Positions 25,738 to 40,507 of a stretch of 64,000 nucleotides of DNA are shown here, piece after piece. Every line of letters starts with the position of its first letter. The stretch's first letter is position 1. A model generated the notes under the pieces. It made no database searches. It was not told the origin of the DNA and saw nothing but the letters and a program-made list of their open reading frames with translations. Made by a program: the position numbers and the translations under genes. This DNA is from an uncultured Pelagibacteraceae bacterium (GTDB lineage: Bacteria > Pseudomonadota > Alphaproteobacteria > Pelagibacterales > Pelagibacteraceae): assembly GCA_902561765.1 (NCBI GenBank), contig CACEQR010000007.1, positions 1 to 64,000 on the forward strand, written 5' to 3'.

Positions 25738-26739
25738 TTACTTTATTTCTCTAATAGGCTTGCCAGCCACACAAGCTTCTAAATTTTCAATCATTTGTGT
25801 AAAGAAAATCGAGTAATTTTCAGCTGTAACATAGCCTACGTGCGGTAGCAAAAGTGCATTGGGAACAAATCTAAGTTTATGACCGGCTGGCAAAGGTTCT
25901 TTATCATAAACATCAATACCAGCACCAGCAATTACATTTGTTGAAAGCGCAATAATTAAATCATCTTCATTTACGATTGGACCTCTTGAAGTATTAATCA
26001 GAAAAGCTGTTTTTTTCATTTTATCAAACTCAGCAAGTTTAAAACAATCTTTATATCTTTCTCCACCTTGAACGTGAATTGATATGAAATCTGAATTTTG
26101 AATTATATCCTCTTTGTTTGAAGGTAAAACATCAAGCTCTTTACACTTATCTAGACTAAGATTTTCACTCCATGCCATTACTTGCATACCAAAAGCTTTT
26201 CCGATTTTAGCAACCTGGGATCCAACTTTTCCCAAACCGATAAGACCTAAGATTTTCCCTTTTAATTCAATACCGAGTGTTGTCTGCCAATAACCTTGGT
26301 ACATATTATCTACTTCCACTTTAATATTTCTTGCTAAGCCCAGAATTAAAGCCCATGTTAATTCGCATGTTGGATTTGAATTTATTTCAGTTCCTGTAAC
26401 AATAATTTTTGCTTTTTTTGTTGCCTCAAGATCTATAGCTTTATTTCTCATACCACTTGTAGAAATGTATTTTAGTTTTTTTAAACTTTTTATTAGATTT
26501 GAACTAATTGTAGTCCTTTCCCTCATAATGAGCAGAGCTTCGAATTCTTTTAATTTTTCAATTGCATCATCCTCATTCTCAAAAGGATCACTAAAAATCT
26601 CAATGTCATATTTTGATGAAAGATTTTTCAAATCTATAAATTCTTGTGCAACGTTTTGATAATCGTCTAAAATAGCTACTTTAAGCATTTTGAGTTTTTT
26701 TATTCGAGATTGTAATACCAGCAATAATGAAAATTGCAC
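25738..26739 (-). CDS. D-isomer-specific 2-hydroxyacid dehydrogenase
   Basis: GKILGLIGLGKVGSQVAKIGKAFGMQVMAW, TSRGPIVNEDDLI, LLPHVGYVT; annotated ATG may lie downstream at MLKVAIL. Confidence 0.88.
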   Translation of the reverse strand: MQFSLLLVLQSRIKKLKMLKVAILDDYQNVAQEFIDLKNLSSKYDIEIFSDPFENEDDAIEKLKEFEALLIMRERTTISSNLIKSLKKLKYISTSGMRNKAIDLEATKKAKIIVTGTEINSNPTCELTWALILGLARNIKVEVDNMYQGYWQTTLGIELKGKILGLIGLGKVGSQVAKIGKAFGMQVMAWSENLSLDKCKELDVLPSNKEDIIQNSDFISIHVQGGERYKDCFKLAEFDKMKKTAFLINTSRGPIVNEDDLIIALSTNVIAGAGIDVYDKEPLPAGHKLRFVPNALLLPHVGYVTAENYSIFFTQMIENLEACVAGKPIREIK

Positions 26740-27586
26740 CTAAGAAATGATAAATTAAAATTTTTTCATTAAAAATTATCATAGCCATAATAGCACCTAA
26801 TACAGGCATCAAATGAAGAAAAACCCCAGATCTATTAGCTCCAATAAGCTTTACACCTTTTATCCAAAACAAAAATGAGATTAAGCCAGGAAAAAAAACA
26901 ACATAAAATAAAACTAAATAAAAAGAAGGTTGTAGTTTTATTGTGCTTCCTAAACTGTAATCAAAAAAATACATAGGAATTAAAAAAATAACTCCAAAAG
27001 TTATCACAACCTGTAATAAAGAAATTGGAGATAAATTAAATTCCTTTTTTTTTAAGAGAGTTGAATATAGTGACCAAGCAAACATTGCAATTAATGCAAA
27101 AATATCTCCCTTATTAAAAGATAAATTTAATAAATTATTTAAGTTTGCCTTAGTTATTATAAACAAAACACCTGTAAGTGATAAAAATACACCGATTATT
27201 TGAAAGAAATTGGTTTTCTCAATTCTAAGTATAGAAGAAAATAATATTATCATAACTGGGACTGTGGATATCATGAGCACGCCAGTAATAACCTGAGTAT
27301 GTCTCAATGAATAAAAAAGGGCAGAATTGAACACACTCACAGCCAATATCCCTAAAATTGAAAATAAGAAAATGTTATCTAGAATGATTTTTTTCTTACT
27401 CAATAATTCCCTATATGTAAATGGAAGTAAAACTATCCATGCTAAAAACCATCTATAAAAGTTTAAAGATATTGGAGGTATATCAATAATACTTGCTGCT
27501 TTACCGACTATAAAATTACCAGCCCAAAATAAACATGCTAGCACTAAGTATAAGGAAGCTAAATATATTGGGCTAAGTGTTTTCAT
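26681..27586 (-). CDS. EamA/DMT-family transporter
   Basis: CLFWAGNFIVGKAAS, LYSLRHTQVITGVLM, duplicated EamA domains. Confidence 0.85.
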   Translation of the reverse strand: MKTLSPIYLASLYLVLACLFWAGNFIVGKAASIIDIPPISLNFYRWFLAWIVLLPFTYRELLSKKKIILDNIFLFSILGILAVSVFNSALFYSLRHTQVITGVLMISTVPVMIILFSSILRIEKTNFFQIIGVFLSLTGVLFIITKANLNNLLNLSFNKGDIFALIAMFAWSLYSTLLKKKEFNLSPISLLQVVITFGVIFLIPMYFFDYSLGSTIKLQPSFYLVLFYVVFFPGLISFLFWIKGVKLIGANRSGVFLHLMPVLGAIMAMIIFNEKILIYHFLGAIFIIAGITISNKKTQNA

Positions 27587-30500
27587 GAAAAGAATTTAGT
27601 AAATCTGTTCTATTGTTTATAGCTTCTTTTATATTCTTTTCCTTAACATGTCCAAATCCTCTTATTTGATCAGGTATTGATGCTATTTTAACAGCTGTAT
27701 CGTAGTTTGATTTATTTATTTTTGATCCAATATCAACAATGGTTTGCTTATAGTCTCTAATTAAATCTCTCTCTTTTTTTCTTTCTTCTAAATATCCAAA
27801 TGGATCAAATTTTGTACCCCTTAAAAATTTAAATTTTGAAATCAATTTAAAAATATTAAATAACCATCCACCAAATTTGATTTTTATTAATTTACCATCA
27901 ACTTTGCTTTTTTTACTGAAGATTGGTGGGGCTAAATAAAAGTTGTAATTAAATTCTCCTTCAAAGTTTTTATTTATATCATCTGCGAATTTTTTATTTG
28001 TCATTAATCTTGATACTTCATACTCATCTTTGTATGCCATTAATTTAAAATAGTTTTTTAAGACTGCAGTAGAGAATTGACTTCCGTTTCCTATGTTTTT
28101 GTCTATCTTTTTTGCATAGCTTACCAAATCCTCATACTTTTGTGCATATTTTGTATTTTGGTAATCTTCTAAAAATTTAAATCTATTCTCATATTTTGCA
28201 TCAAAACCTTCTAATATCTCAGGTTCATCTTTAATTATGTTTATTATATCGTCTTTTAAATTTTCATAATGTCTACCGAATCGGAAAGCATCGATGTTAT
28301 CTTTTACACTTGCACCATTTAATTCAATTGCTTTTTCAATTGATGAAGCTGAAATTGGTATCAAGCCTGATTGATATGCAACTCCAACATTAAACATATT
28401 AGATAAAATTGAATTACCTAAGATTTTAGATGTAATTTTGTTTGATGATATAAATTTTATATTTTCTAAACCTGTTATATTGATTAAGTTGTTCCGCATT
28501 TCGTCGAATGGTAAGTAAAAATCTTTATCCCTTGTAAAATCTCCTGGCATAACCTCATCTGTATTGACTATTAATTTTGAAATTTTTTTGTCCAAAGTTT
28601 TTATTATTTCTAAATCATTCGATACAAGTAAATCAAACCCCAAGAGCAAGTTTGTATCTCCATAGGATAATCTAATTGCTCCAACATCCTCTGTTTTTTC
28701 AAAAATTCTTAAGAAACTTTTTACAGCTCCGCCTTTTTGAGCTAACCCAGTCATATCTAGAACTCCAGATCCTTTGCCGTCTATTTGGGCAGCTGTTGCT
28801 AGCACTGCTCCAATTGTAACAACTCCAGTTCCTCCAATACCAGCAATCATTATTCCATAAGATTTATTTATTTTGGGTAATTTTGGCTCTTCAATTTTTG
28901 AATTAATTTTATTAATTAATTGATCATTGTAATTTTTTTTAAGTCTTATATCTCCTTCTAAACTTACAAAACTTGGACAAAATCCATCAACACATGAGTA
29001 GTCTTTGTTACATGATGATTGATCAATCTGTCTTTTTCTTCCATACTCGGTTTCAATAGGTGCAATCGAAACACAATTTGATTGTATTCCACAATCCCCA
29101 CATCCTTCACATAAGTCTTTATTTATGAATATTTTTTTCTTTGGCTCTTCTAGGATACCTTTTTTTCTTCTTCTTCTTTTTTCAGCTGCACAAGTCTGAT
29201 CATAAATTATAACGGTCGTTCCATTAACTCTACTTAATTCAATTTGAACATCTATAATATTTTTTCTGTCATAGACTTTTGAATTTTTCGCAAAGCCTCC
29301 TGTATCTCCATATTTTTCGATTTCATCAGTAATAATTGCAATTTCTTTAACTCCCTCTGCTTCTAGCTGTTTTGACATTTGAGCAACAGTTGGTAAGCCG
29401 TCTAATGCTTGTCCACCAGTTAAAGCAACAGCATCATTATATAAAATCTTAAATGTCATTTTAGTTTTTGCTGCAACCGCATGTCTAATAGATAGAATTC
29501 CTGAGTGAATATAAGTTCCATCTCCCATATTTTGAAATATATGATCAGTATTGCTAAAAACTGACTCTCCTACCCAGGTAGCTCCCTCAGATCCCATCTG
29601 CGAAAACCCCTCATTATCTCTTTCCATATGTTCGACAAGATAAGCGCAACTAATACCTGTTATTGCCCTACTGCCCTCTGGAATTCTAGTCGAAGTATTG
29701 TGAGGACAACCTGAGCAAAAGTGTGGAATTCTTTTTAAGGAAATTTTTGAATTATTTGACTCAGTTAAAGATTTTAATTGTTTTGAAAAATTATTTATCT
29801 CTTCTGGTAATTCAAGATCTTTTATTATTTTATATATTTTTAAACCAATTTCTCCAGGATCTAAAGCACCTGATGAAATAAACAAATCATTACTGAGCTC
29901 ATCTTTTTTTCCAACAACTTTTACTTTAAAGTTTTTATTAAATAGTATTTCTTTAACCTGTGTCTCAATAATTGATCTTTTTTCCTCAACTACGATGATC
30001 TTTTCTAAATTTTCTGCAAATTCTTCAATTACAGTATCCTCTAAAGGCCAAGGCATTGCAATTTTTAGGAATTTAATTCCTATTTGGTTTGCAACTTCTT
30101 TATTTACTCCAATTTTTTCAAGCCCAAGTTTGGTATCTAGATAAGATTTACCTGTACTTATTATTCCAATTCTTGGTTTTTCTGAGTCAAAGATTAATTT
30201 ATTTAAATTATTTAATTTACAATACTCTTTCACATATTTTAACTTATGATGATGTAAGCGATATTCTTTTTCCTGTGCTGTATCTTTTAACCTGATATTT
30301 AGACCGTCAGATGGGTAATTTTCATTGGATATATCTTTAAGAACAACTCTGTTTTCATCTAAATCTACAGTTGAACCTGAGCTAACATTGTCATGTACAC
30401 ATTTAATACCAACCCAACAACCACTTTTTCTTGATAACTCAATTCCTATGATCCCATAATCTAATATTTCTTGAACTCCACTTGGGTTAAAAAAAGGTAT

Positions 30501-30992
30501 CATTGCATCAATCATTGCAAATTCACTCTGGTGTGAAGTTGTAGAAGACTCACATATGTGATCATCTCCCATCAGAGCAATAACTCCCCCAAACTTTGAG
30601 GTTCCAGCTAAGTTGACATGCTTTAATGCATCTCCCGCTCTATCTACACCTGGTCCTTTGCCATACCAAATTCCAAATACACCATCGTATTTATCTTTTT
30701 TTCTTAAATTAACTTGTTGTGTTCCCCACAAAGAAGTTGCTGCTAGTTCCTCATTAATTCCTGGTTGAAAAAAAATATTATTTTCATTCAAGTATTTTTT
30801 ATTTTTTAATATTTGCTGATCATATCCGCCTAGAGGTGAGCCTCTATATCCAGATATATAACATGCAGTATTTAGATTTTTTCTTTTATCTCGTCTTGCT
30901 TGAACAATCGGAACTCTTACTAGTGCTTGGGCACCAGTTAAAAATCTAGTCCCTTTGATTAATTTATATTTGTCTTCAAGTTTAATATCCAC
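27573..30992 (-). CDS. indolepyruvate ferredoxin oxidoreductase, fused type
   Basis: 1139 aa; FLTGAQALVRVPIVQARRD..GYRGSPLGGYD, FCSGCPHN, 4Fe-4S CEGCGDCG, GIGGTGVVTIGAVLATAAQIDG. Confidence 0.9.
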   Translation of the reverse strand: MDIKLEDKYKLIKGTRFLTGAQALVRVPIVQARRDKRKNLNTACYISGYRGSPLGGYDQQILKNKKYLNENNIFFQPGINEELAATSLWGTQQVNLRKKDKYDGVFGIWYGKGPGVDRAGDALKHVNLAGTSKFGGVIALMGDDHICESSTTSHQSEFAMIDAMIPFFNPSGVQEILDYGIIGIELSRKSGCWVGIKCVHDNVSSGSTVDLDENRVVLKDISNENYPSDGLNIRLKDTAQEKEYRLHHHKLKYVKEYCKLNNLNKLIFDSEKPRIGIISTGKSYLDTKLGLEKIGVNKEVANQIGIKFLKIAMPWPLEDTVIEEFAENLEKIIVVEEKRSIIETQVKEILFNKNFKVKVVGKKDELSNDLFISSGALDPGEIGLKIYKIIKDLELPEEINNFSKQLKSLTESNNSKISLKRIPHFCSGCPHNTSTRIPEGSRAITGISCAYLVEHMERDNEGFSQMGSEGATWVGESVFSNTDHIFQNMGDGTYIHSGILSIRHAVAAKTKMTFKILYNDAVALTGGQALDGLPTVAQMSKQLEAEGVKEIAIITDEIEKYGDTGGFAKNSKVYDRKNIIDVQIELSRVNGTTVIIYDQTCAAEKRRRRKKGILEEPKKKIFINKDLCEGCGDCGIQSNCVSIAPIETEYGRKRQIDQSSCNKDYSCVDGFCPSFVSLEGDIRLKKNYNDQLINKINSKIEEPKLPKINKSYGIMIAGIGGTGVVTIGAVLATAAQIDGKGSGVLDMTGLAQKGGAVKSFLRIFEKTEDVGAIRLSYGDTNLLLGFDLLVSNDLEIIKTLDKKISKLIVNTDEVMPGDFTRDKDFYLPFDEMRNNLINITGLENIKFISSNKITSKILGNSILSNMFNVGVAYQSGLIPISASSIEKAIELNGASVKDNIDAFRFGRHYENLKDDIINIIKDEPEILEGFDAKYENRFKFLEDYQNTKYAQKYEDLVSYAKKIDKNIGNGSQFSTAVLKNYFKLMAYKDEYEVSRLMTNKKFADDINKNFEGEFNYNFYLAPPIFSKKSKVDGKLIKIKFGGWLFNIFKLISKFKFLRGTKFDPFGYLEERKKERDLIRDYKQTIVDIGSKINKSNYDTAVKIASIPDQIRGFGHVKEKNIKEAINNRTDLLNSFHENT

Positions 30993-31006
30993 ACTATATA
31001 ACTTTA

Positions 31007-32248
31007 CTATGCAAATCTAACAGAACTATAGGGTTTTAAATCCATATTAGTATTTTCATTTGCAATCATCCCTGACACTATTTTTCCAGATATTGCCCCT
31101 AAAGTCCATCCTAAATGGTGGTGACCAAATGAATAGTATACATTTTCATAATTTTTAGATGGTCCAATTACCGGTAAAAAATCTGGTAAAGTTGGCCTAA
31201 AACCAAGCCATTCATCTTTATGTTCTGGCAATCCATCCAGCATTTCTTTTGCATTTAAAATTAAATTTTTAATCCTATTTTTTGATAGTGAATTTTTTAA
31301 ACCACCAAATTCAACCGTGCCAACCACTCTTAATCCTTGATCCATTGGGGACATTCCAAAACCTCTATTAGAGTTTACCACGGGTCTAGAAATTAAATGA
31401 TCGAAATCTTTGAAATGTACATGGTATCCTCTTTCAGTATCTAAAGGAATATTTTCATGTAATTTATCTGTTAGTCTTTTTGAGAAAGCTCCACAAGCAA
31501 TTACCAATTTATCAAATACAAATCTTTGAGTTTCAGATCTTAAAACTGGCTTCCCTTCATCAAAGTTAACATCTTGAATATTTAATTTAAGAAACTTACC
31601 GCCCTTTTTTATAAAGTTCTCAAATAATTTTACTAAAATTTTTTTTGGGTTCCTCGCATGTCTTGCATAATCGTAGAATACGCCACCCGAATAAATTGGT
31701 TTTAAGTTTGGTTCTAAATCATGAATTTCTTTTTTATTTACGACTTTTTGTTTTACACCTAATTCGTCTCTGATTTTAATTTCTAATTCTCTGCTTTTTA
31801 AATTTTTTTCATTCCAAATATAAAGTATTCCATTATTTTCTACCAAACCATCTAAATCTATTTCATCAAAAAGTTCATCATATGCGATCAATGATTGGTC
31901 TAAAATTTGATGCATATATTTAGCAGTGTGCATCATTTTATCTTTTGTGCAGTTAATCATAAATCTTGAAAACCAAGGGATCATTTTTGGAACATAGTTC
32001 CATTTTAATGCAAGAGGTCCTCTTGAACTCATCAACATTGCTGGAACGTCTGACAAAATGTCTGGTCTATTTAATGGAACTGAAGCGTAAGGTGAGAAGT
32101 GTCCTGCATTTCCATAAGATGCAGCATTGCCAGGTTCATCTCTATCAAATAGTATTACCTGATATCCTTTTTTTTGAAGAAAGAGAGCGTTACAAACTCC
32201 TTGGATTCCTGCACCCACAATTCCGATTTTAAAATTTTTATCAGACAT
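31007..32248 (-). CDS. FAD-dependent D-amino-acid dehydrogenase-family protein (DadA-like)
   Basis: IGIVGAGIQGVCNALFLQKKGYQVILFDRDEPGNAASYGNAGHFSPYASVPL; YYSFGHHHLGWTLGAISG. Confidence 0.87.
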   Translation of the reverse strand: MSDKNFKIGIVGAGIQGVCNALFLQKKGYQVILFDRDEPGNAASYGNAGHFSPYASVPLNRPDILSDVPAMLMSSRGPLALKWNYVPKMIPWFSRFMINCTKDKMMHTAKYMHQILDQSLIAYDELFDEIDLDGLVENNGILYIWNEKNLKSRELEIKIRDELGVKQKVVNKKEIHDLEPNLKPIYSGGVFYDYARHARNPKKILVKLFENFIKKGGKFLKLNIQDVNFDEGKPVLRSETQRFVFDKLVIACGAFSKRLTDKLHENIPLDTERGYHVHFKDFDHLISRPVVNSNRGFGMSPMDQGLRVVGTVEFGGLKNSLSKNRIKNLILNAKEMLDGLPEHKDEWLGFRPTLPDFLPVIGPSKNYENVYYSFGHHHLGWTLGAISGKIVSGMIANENTNMDLKPYSSVRFA

Positions 32249-32324
32249 TTTTAAAATATAGATGGAGTTGAGTTAAATTATATATGATATTTGATCGCGG
32301 CTGATAACAAGATATGTAATAAGT

Positions 32325-33452
32325 CTAATTTGATATTATTTCCTGACTATAAATTTTACAACTCATTACAATACTTAATCCAATCATAATAGAAAGCATT
32401 GATGAACCTCCATATGACATAATTGGAAGAGGTGCACCTACGATTGGTAATAATCCTACAACCATGGCTATATTAACGAATACGTATAAGAAAAGAGCTG
32501 ATGAAAAGCCAAAACAGTAGAGTTTTGCAAAAAAACTTCTACAAGAAAATCCTATTTTGATAATTCTGTAAACCAATAAGGCATATAAAAATATCAGCAA
32601 TAATGAACCAAAAAATCCAAATTCCTCTGAGAAAAGAGTAAATATGAAGTCTGTATGTTTTTCCGGTAAAAACTCTAGGTAACTTTGAGTACCTTTTAAA
32701 AATCCTTTTCCATACATACCACCAGATCCTATTGCTATCTTTGATTGAATAATTTGATAACCTGCACCTAAAGGATCTCTCTCTGGATTAAAAAAAGTCA
32801 AAATTCTTGATTTTTGATATGGTTTTAATATTGAAATTATAAATGGCAGAGAAACAAGAAGCATTAGTCCAGAATAAATAAAATACTTTATATTTAAACC
32901 TGCTAACCAAATAATAGCTATTCCACTCCCTGCTATTAAAATAGCTGTACCTAAATCAGGTTGTGTAATAACTAAATAACAAGGTATTAATAAAAGTATA
33001 ATAGGTTGCAGCAAATATTTATAACTTTCAATATCTGAACTTTGTATCCTATGATAATATCTGGCAAAACAAAGAATAACTGCAATTTTCATAAGCTCAG
33101 ATGGTTGTAGATTAAATACAAATAAATTAATCCAACGTTTAGAACCAGAAGCTGAAATTCCAAAAAAAATAACTAGAAATAAAAGCAAAAGTCCTAATAA
33201 ATAAAATATATATGCCTGCCTATACCAAGTTGAAACTCTTACAAATGACAAGACTAAGAATAATAAAAAAAAAGCAACCAATCTTATTAAATGATTTTTT
33301 GTATAAAATGAAAATTCTCCATTTTCCGTTGAATAAATTGAAAAAATACTAATAGCTCCAATTATCATAACTATTAAAATTAAAAAGTAATCAACAGACT
33401 TTAATTTGTCAAAAAAAGAGTAATTTAAAGCATTTAAAGATGAGGATATCAT
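32325..33452 (-). CDS. rodA: rod shape-determining peptidoglycan glycosyltransferase RodA
   Basis: SEDS features: GSKRWINLFVFNLQPSELMKI, EKHTDFIFTLFSEEFGF, PIMSYGGSSML. Confidence 0.94.
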   Translation of the reverse strand: MISSSLNALNYSFFDKLKSVDYFLILIVMIIGAISIFSIYSTENGEFSFYTKNHLIRLVAFFLLFLVLSFVRVSTWYRQAYIFYLLGLLLLFLVIFFGISASGSKRWINLFVFNLQPSELMKIAVILCFARYYHRIQSSDIESYKYLLQPIILLLIPCYLVITQPDLGTAILIAGSGIAIIWLAGLNIKYFIYSGLMLLVSLPFIISILKPYQKSRILTFFNPERDPLGAGYQIIQSKIAIGSGGMYGKGFLKGTQSYLEFLPEKHTDFIFTLFSEEFGFFGSLLLIFLYALLVYRIIKIGFSCRSFFAKLYCFGFSSALFLYVFVNIAMVVGLLPIVGAPLPIMSYGGSSMLSIMIGLSIVMSCKIYSQEIISN

Positions 33453-35422
33453 TAGATAATCTTTAGTTCCTCTCTTTTAATTTCTCTGTCTTTATCTCTA
33501 TCAATTATTTTTTTTATCAACTTCTTAGCCAAAGGTGCTGCTGCTTTACTTCCAGATCCACCGTGTTCAACTAAAACACTTATTGCATATTTTGGTTTAT
33601 CATAAGGTGCAAATGCTACAAATAAAGCGTGATCTCTATTTTTATACTCAATTTCAGATGTATCTAGATCTAGTTCTCTGTCCTTTTCTGTTATTCTTCT
33701 TACTTGGGAGGTTCCTGTCTTTCCGGCATATCTATATTTTTTATCATTATGTCTCGATCTAAACGAGGTTCCAAAATGCTCGTTTGTTGATCCATACATT
33801 GCATCAAGAACAATTTTTATATTATTTGAATTTTTATATAGTTTCTCATAAAGATTTACATTTTGATCTTTTAATATATTTGCTTGAATAGGCTTGTTTT
33901 TCTCAGATTGAATTTTTGATAAAACTTCTTCATAATTAAATTTACTATCATAAATTATATTTGGTTTTATTTTAAATCCACCATTTGCCAATTGTGCAGT
34001 CATTAAACAAAGTTGTAGAGGAGTTGTTTGTATATATCCTTGACCAATTCCTGTTATAACAGTCTCACCAAGATACCAAGATTGCTCAAGAACTTGTTTT
34101 TTCCATTTAGTTGATGGAACAAGTCCTTTTTTTTCCTCCGGAAATATATTTTCTAAAACTTTTGAGCCTAAGCCGTATCTTTTTGCAATAATTGACAATT
34201 TATCAACTCCAAGCAATCTTGCTACTTCATAGAAATAAATATCACATGATTGCTTTATTGCATTTCTCAAACTCATTATTCCATGGCCATCTTTTTTCCA
34301 ACAATGATATTTTTGTCCATATAATTCGTATGGATGGTCATGTCCCTTACATTTAACTTTTAGTTTGGGATTTATAATACCGTACTCTAAAGCTGCAAGA
34401 GCTACCAATGGTTTTATAGTAGATCCTGGGGAGTATAAACCAGATATTGATTTATTCACCAAAGGTCTCAGTTTATTGTTTTTGATCTCATTCCAATCTT
34501 TTTTATCTATGCCATAAGTAAATTTGTTTGGATCATAAGTTGGAGAAGATGCAAGCGCAATTATTTCACCACTATAAATATCCATTGCACAGATAGAACC
34601 TGCTTTATTTTCAAGAAGTTTTTGTGCAAGTCTTTGAACTTCTATATCAATAGTTGTTCTTAGGTTTTCTCCTTGTGTTTCCTTTTTATAACTGATTTCT
34701 CTTATTTTTTTTCCTGAGGAGTTTACTTCAAATCTTTTTATACCATAATTTCCAATTAATATTTGGTCAGTTGAATTTTCAATCCCAATTTTACCAACTT
34801 TTAAGCCAGGAACAAAATTTTCCTCAATTTTTTTATTCTTATTGATATCATTTGCGCTCGCCTCTCCAACGTACCCAATTATATGAACTAAATCATTTGA
34901 ATAAGGGTAATATCTAGAAGTAGATAAAACTGGCTTAGCACCCTCGATTTCATGTAGATATAGATTTAATTTTGAAAATTTTTCCCAAGATAAATTTTCA
35001 GATACCAAGATGGAATCCCAAGGTTTAATTTTTTGTTTTTTTTCATAAATTTTACTTAATTCATCATTAGTCAAACCAATTATATTTTTTAATTTAAATA
35101 TAGAACTATTAAAATCTTTTGTTTCATCTAAAGACAGATATACTTGATAAACTCTTTTATTGTCTGCAATTATATTATTATAAAAGTCTGTAATTACACC
35201 ACGTTTTGGTGGTGTCTTCCATTCTCTAAATCTATTTTTATCAGACAAAGTTTCATATTTTGTTTTTTCAGATATCTGAAGGTTATATAATCTTGAAGTT
35301 ATTAATCCTAATAGTCCTACTTTTGCTGACCCGAGAATAAAAAGTCTTCTATTAATAGTTTTATTTTTATCTAAATTACTGGTTCTTTTTATCATTAATA
35401 CTCGCTTGAACAATATTATCAA
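33452..35422 (-). CDS. mrdA: penicillin-binding protein 2
   Basis: SPGSTIKP active site, AGKTGTSQ KTG motif, adjacent to rodA; start site uncertain. Confidence 0.94.
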   Translation of the reverse strand: MIILFKRVLMIKRTSNLDKNKTINRRLFILGSAKVGLLGLITSRLYNLQISEKTKYETLSDKNRFREWKTPPKRGVITDFYNNIIADNKRVYQVYLSLDETKDFNSSIFKLKNIIGLTNDELSKIYEKKQKIKPWDSILVSENLSWEKFSKLNLYLHEIEGAKPVLSTSRYYPYSNDLVHIIGYVGEASANDINKNKKIEENFVPGLKVGKIGIENSTDQILIGNYGIKRFEVNSSGKKIREISYKKETQGENLRTTIDIEVQRLAQKLLENKAGSICAMDIYSGEIIALASSPTYDPNKFTYGIDKKDWNEIKNNKLRPLVNKSISGLYSPGSTIKPLVALAALEYGIINPKLKVKCKGHDHPYELYGQKYHCWKKDGHGIMSLRNAIKQSCDIYFYEVARLLGVDKLSIIAKRYGLGSKVLENIFPEEKKGLVPSTKWKKQVLEQSWYLGETVITGIGQGYIQTTPLQLCLMTAQLANGGFKIKPNIIYDSKFNYEEVLSKIQSEKNKPIQANILKDQNVNLYEKLYKNSNNIKIVLDAMYGSTNEHFGTSFRSRHNDKKYRYAGKTGTSQVRRITEKDRELDLDTSEIEYKNRDHALFVAFAPYDKPKYAISVLVEHGGSGSKAAAPLAKKLIKKIIDRDKDREIKREELKII

Positions 35423-35903
35423 TCCAACTCAGTATTTTGGCAAGAATAGGATAAATTAGAAAGGTCGCAAACAATCCTAATAACAAGCCGTTATATACTA
35501 TCGGAATATTAAATATGTATACTAATATAATATAATTTATCGATCCTACAATTAAAATTGAAATTAGAAAAAATACCCAATCATAAATTAAATTTTGCAA
35601 TATAATTCTTCTTCTAACAAAAGCTGTTAACACACAAATTGACAAATACTCAATTGATGAAATGCCTAAAGGATTATTTTGAATTACATCATTTAATATA
35701 CCTGCTAAAAAAATAAATCCATATCCAAGATATTCAGGTCTTTTTAAGCTCCAAAAAAAAACAATTATATAACTTATGTTAAAACTTAAATAATTGTCAT
35801 CATAAGAAAAATTGTATTTTGAATTTGCAAGTACAGATGTGAATAAAATTATAACTGGAAAAATTGCAAGAAACGTTGAATAGGTTTTATTTATAATGCT
35901 CAC
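35376..35903 (-). CDS. mreD: rod shape-determining protein MreD
   Basis: Hydrophobic about 175 aa protein between mreC and mrdA. Confidence 0.7.
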   Translation of the reverse strand: MSIINKTYSTFLAIFPVIILFTSVLANSKYNFSYDDNYLSFNISYIIVFFWSLKRPEYLGYGFIFLAGILNDVIQNNPLGISSIEYLSICVLTAFVRRRIILQNLIYDWVFFLISILIVGSINYIILVYIFNIPIVYNGLLLGLFATFLIYPILAKILSWIDNIVQASINDKKNQ

Positions 35904-36742
35904 TTTTTGTAATAAACCTTTACAAAATTAATTTGAGTAAAATCTGTAAAGTAATCTACTTTAGGCTGGTTATTATCTAAAACAATTTTTCCTATAGGTA
36001 TACCTGATGAAATTACTCCATCTGATCCAGATGTATAAACAATCCCACCCTCTTCAATATTATTTTTTTCAGGCAAATATTCAATTTCACCAAATTCATT
36101 ATTTCCAGTTCCTGATAAAATTGCACTTATTGAACCAGGTTCAATTACGATTGGAATTTTACTATTTAAATCACTTATAAGTAAAATTCTTGAAGTGAGA
36201 TAGTTTGAGTCTACAACCTTACCAATAAAGTAAGAATCACTTCTAACTGCAGCTCCTAACTTTATTCCATGTTTAAAACCTTTATTTATAAGCAAAGATC
36301 TTAAATATGGACTTTTCTGATCTAATAACACTTTTGTTACAAAGAATTCTTCATTGTAAAGATTTTTTTCATCTATTAGTTTTTTTAATCTTTGATTTTC
36401 TTCTTTAAAAAAATTATTTTCTAAAATTAAGTTTTTACTTTTTGTCTCTACTGTTTTTAACTTTTCGAATTCATCGTACATATTAATATGATCTATTAAT
36501 GATGAATATGTTTTTGAAATTGATTTGAAAGGAACTGAAGCAATATATGAAGACTTTATAATGATGTCTTTAGTAATCATCCTTGCCTGATTTATAGGGC
36601 CAGATTTAAAGTACTCTAAAGATAAAATAATTATTGATATTATAATAAGAGTTAATAAAGAAAACTTTTGTCTATTCCCTTTTTTTAAAAAAACAGAACG
36701 AGCAGATATCACAAAGTCATCTCTGCCCATTTCTCTAGACAT
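35900..36742 (-). CDS. mreC: rod shape-determining protein MreC
   Basis: N-terminal TM, coiled coil, SILLISDLNSKIPI / GIVYTSGSDGVISSGIPIG. Confidence 0.88.
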   Translation of the reverse strand: MSREMGRDDFVISARSVFLKKGNRQKFSLLTLIIISIIILSLEYFKSGPINQARMITKDIIIKSSYIASVPFKSISKTYSSLIDHINMYDEFEKLKTVETKSKNLILENNFFKEENQRLKKLIDEKNLYNEEFFVTKVLLDQKSPYLRSLLINKGFKHGIKLGAAVRSDSYFIGKVVDSNYLTSRILLISDLNSKIPIVIEPGSISAILSGTGNNEFGEIEYLPEKNNIEEGGIVYTSGSDGVISSGIPIGKIVLDNNQPKVDYFTDFTQINFVKVYYKK

Positions 36743-36747
36743 TTTAA

Positions 36748-39371
<2,624 letters not shown>

Positions 39372-39460
39372 TTTATTAATTTAAGCATTTGCATCATACA
39401 TGCTCACGCTCAGATTGCAAAATAAATTGGCTAATTTATGCCAAAAAAACAGTAATCGAT

Positions 39461-40495
<1,035 letters not shown>

Positions 40496-40507
40496 TTAAT
40501 TTATTAG

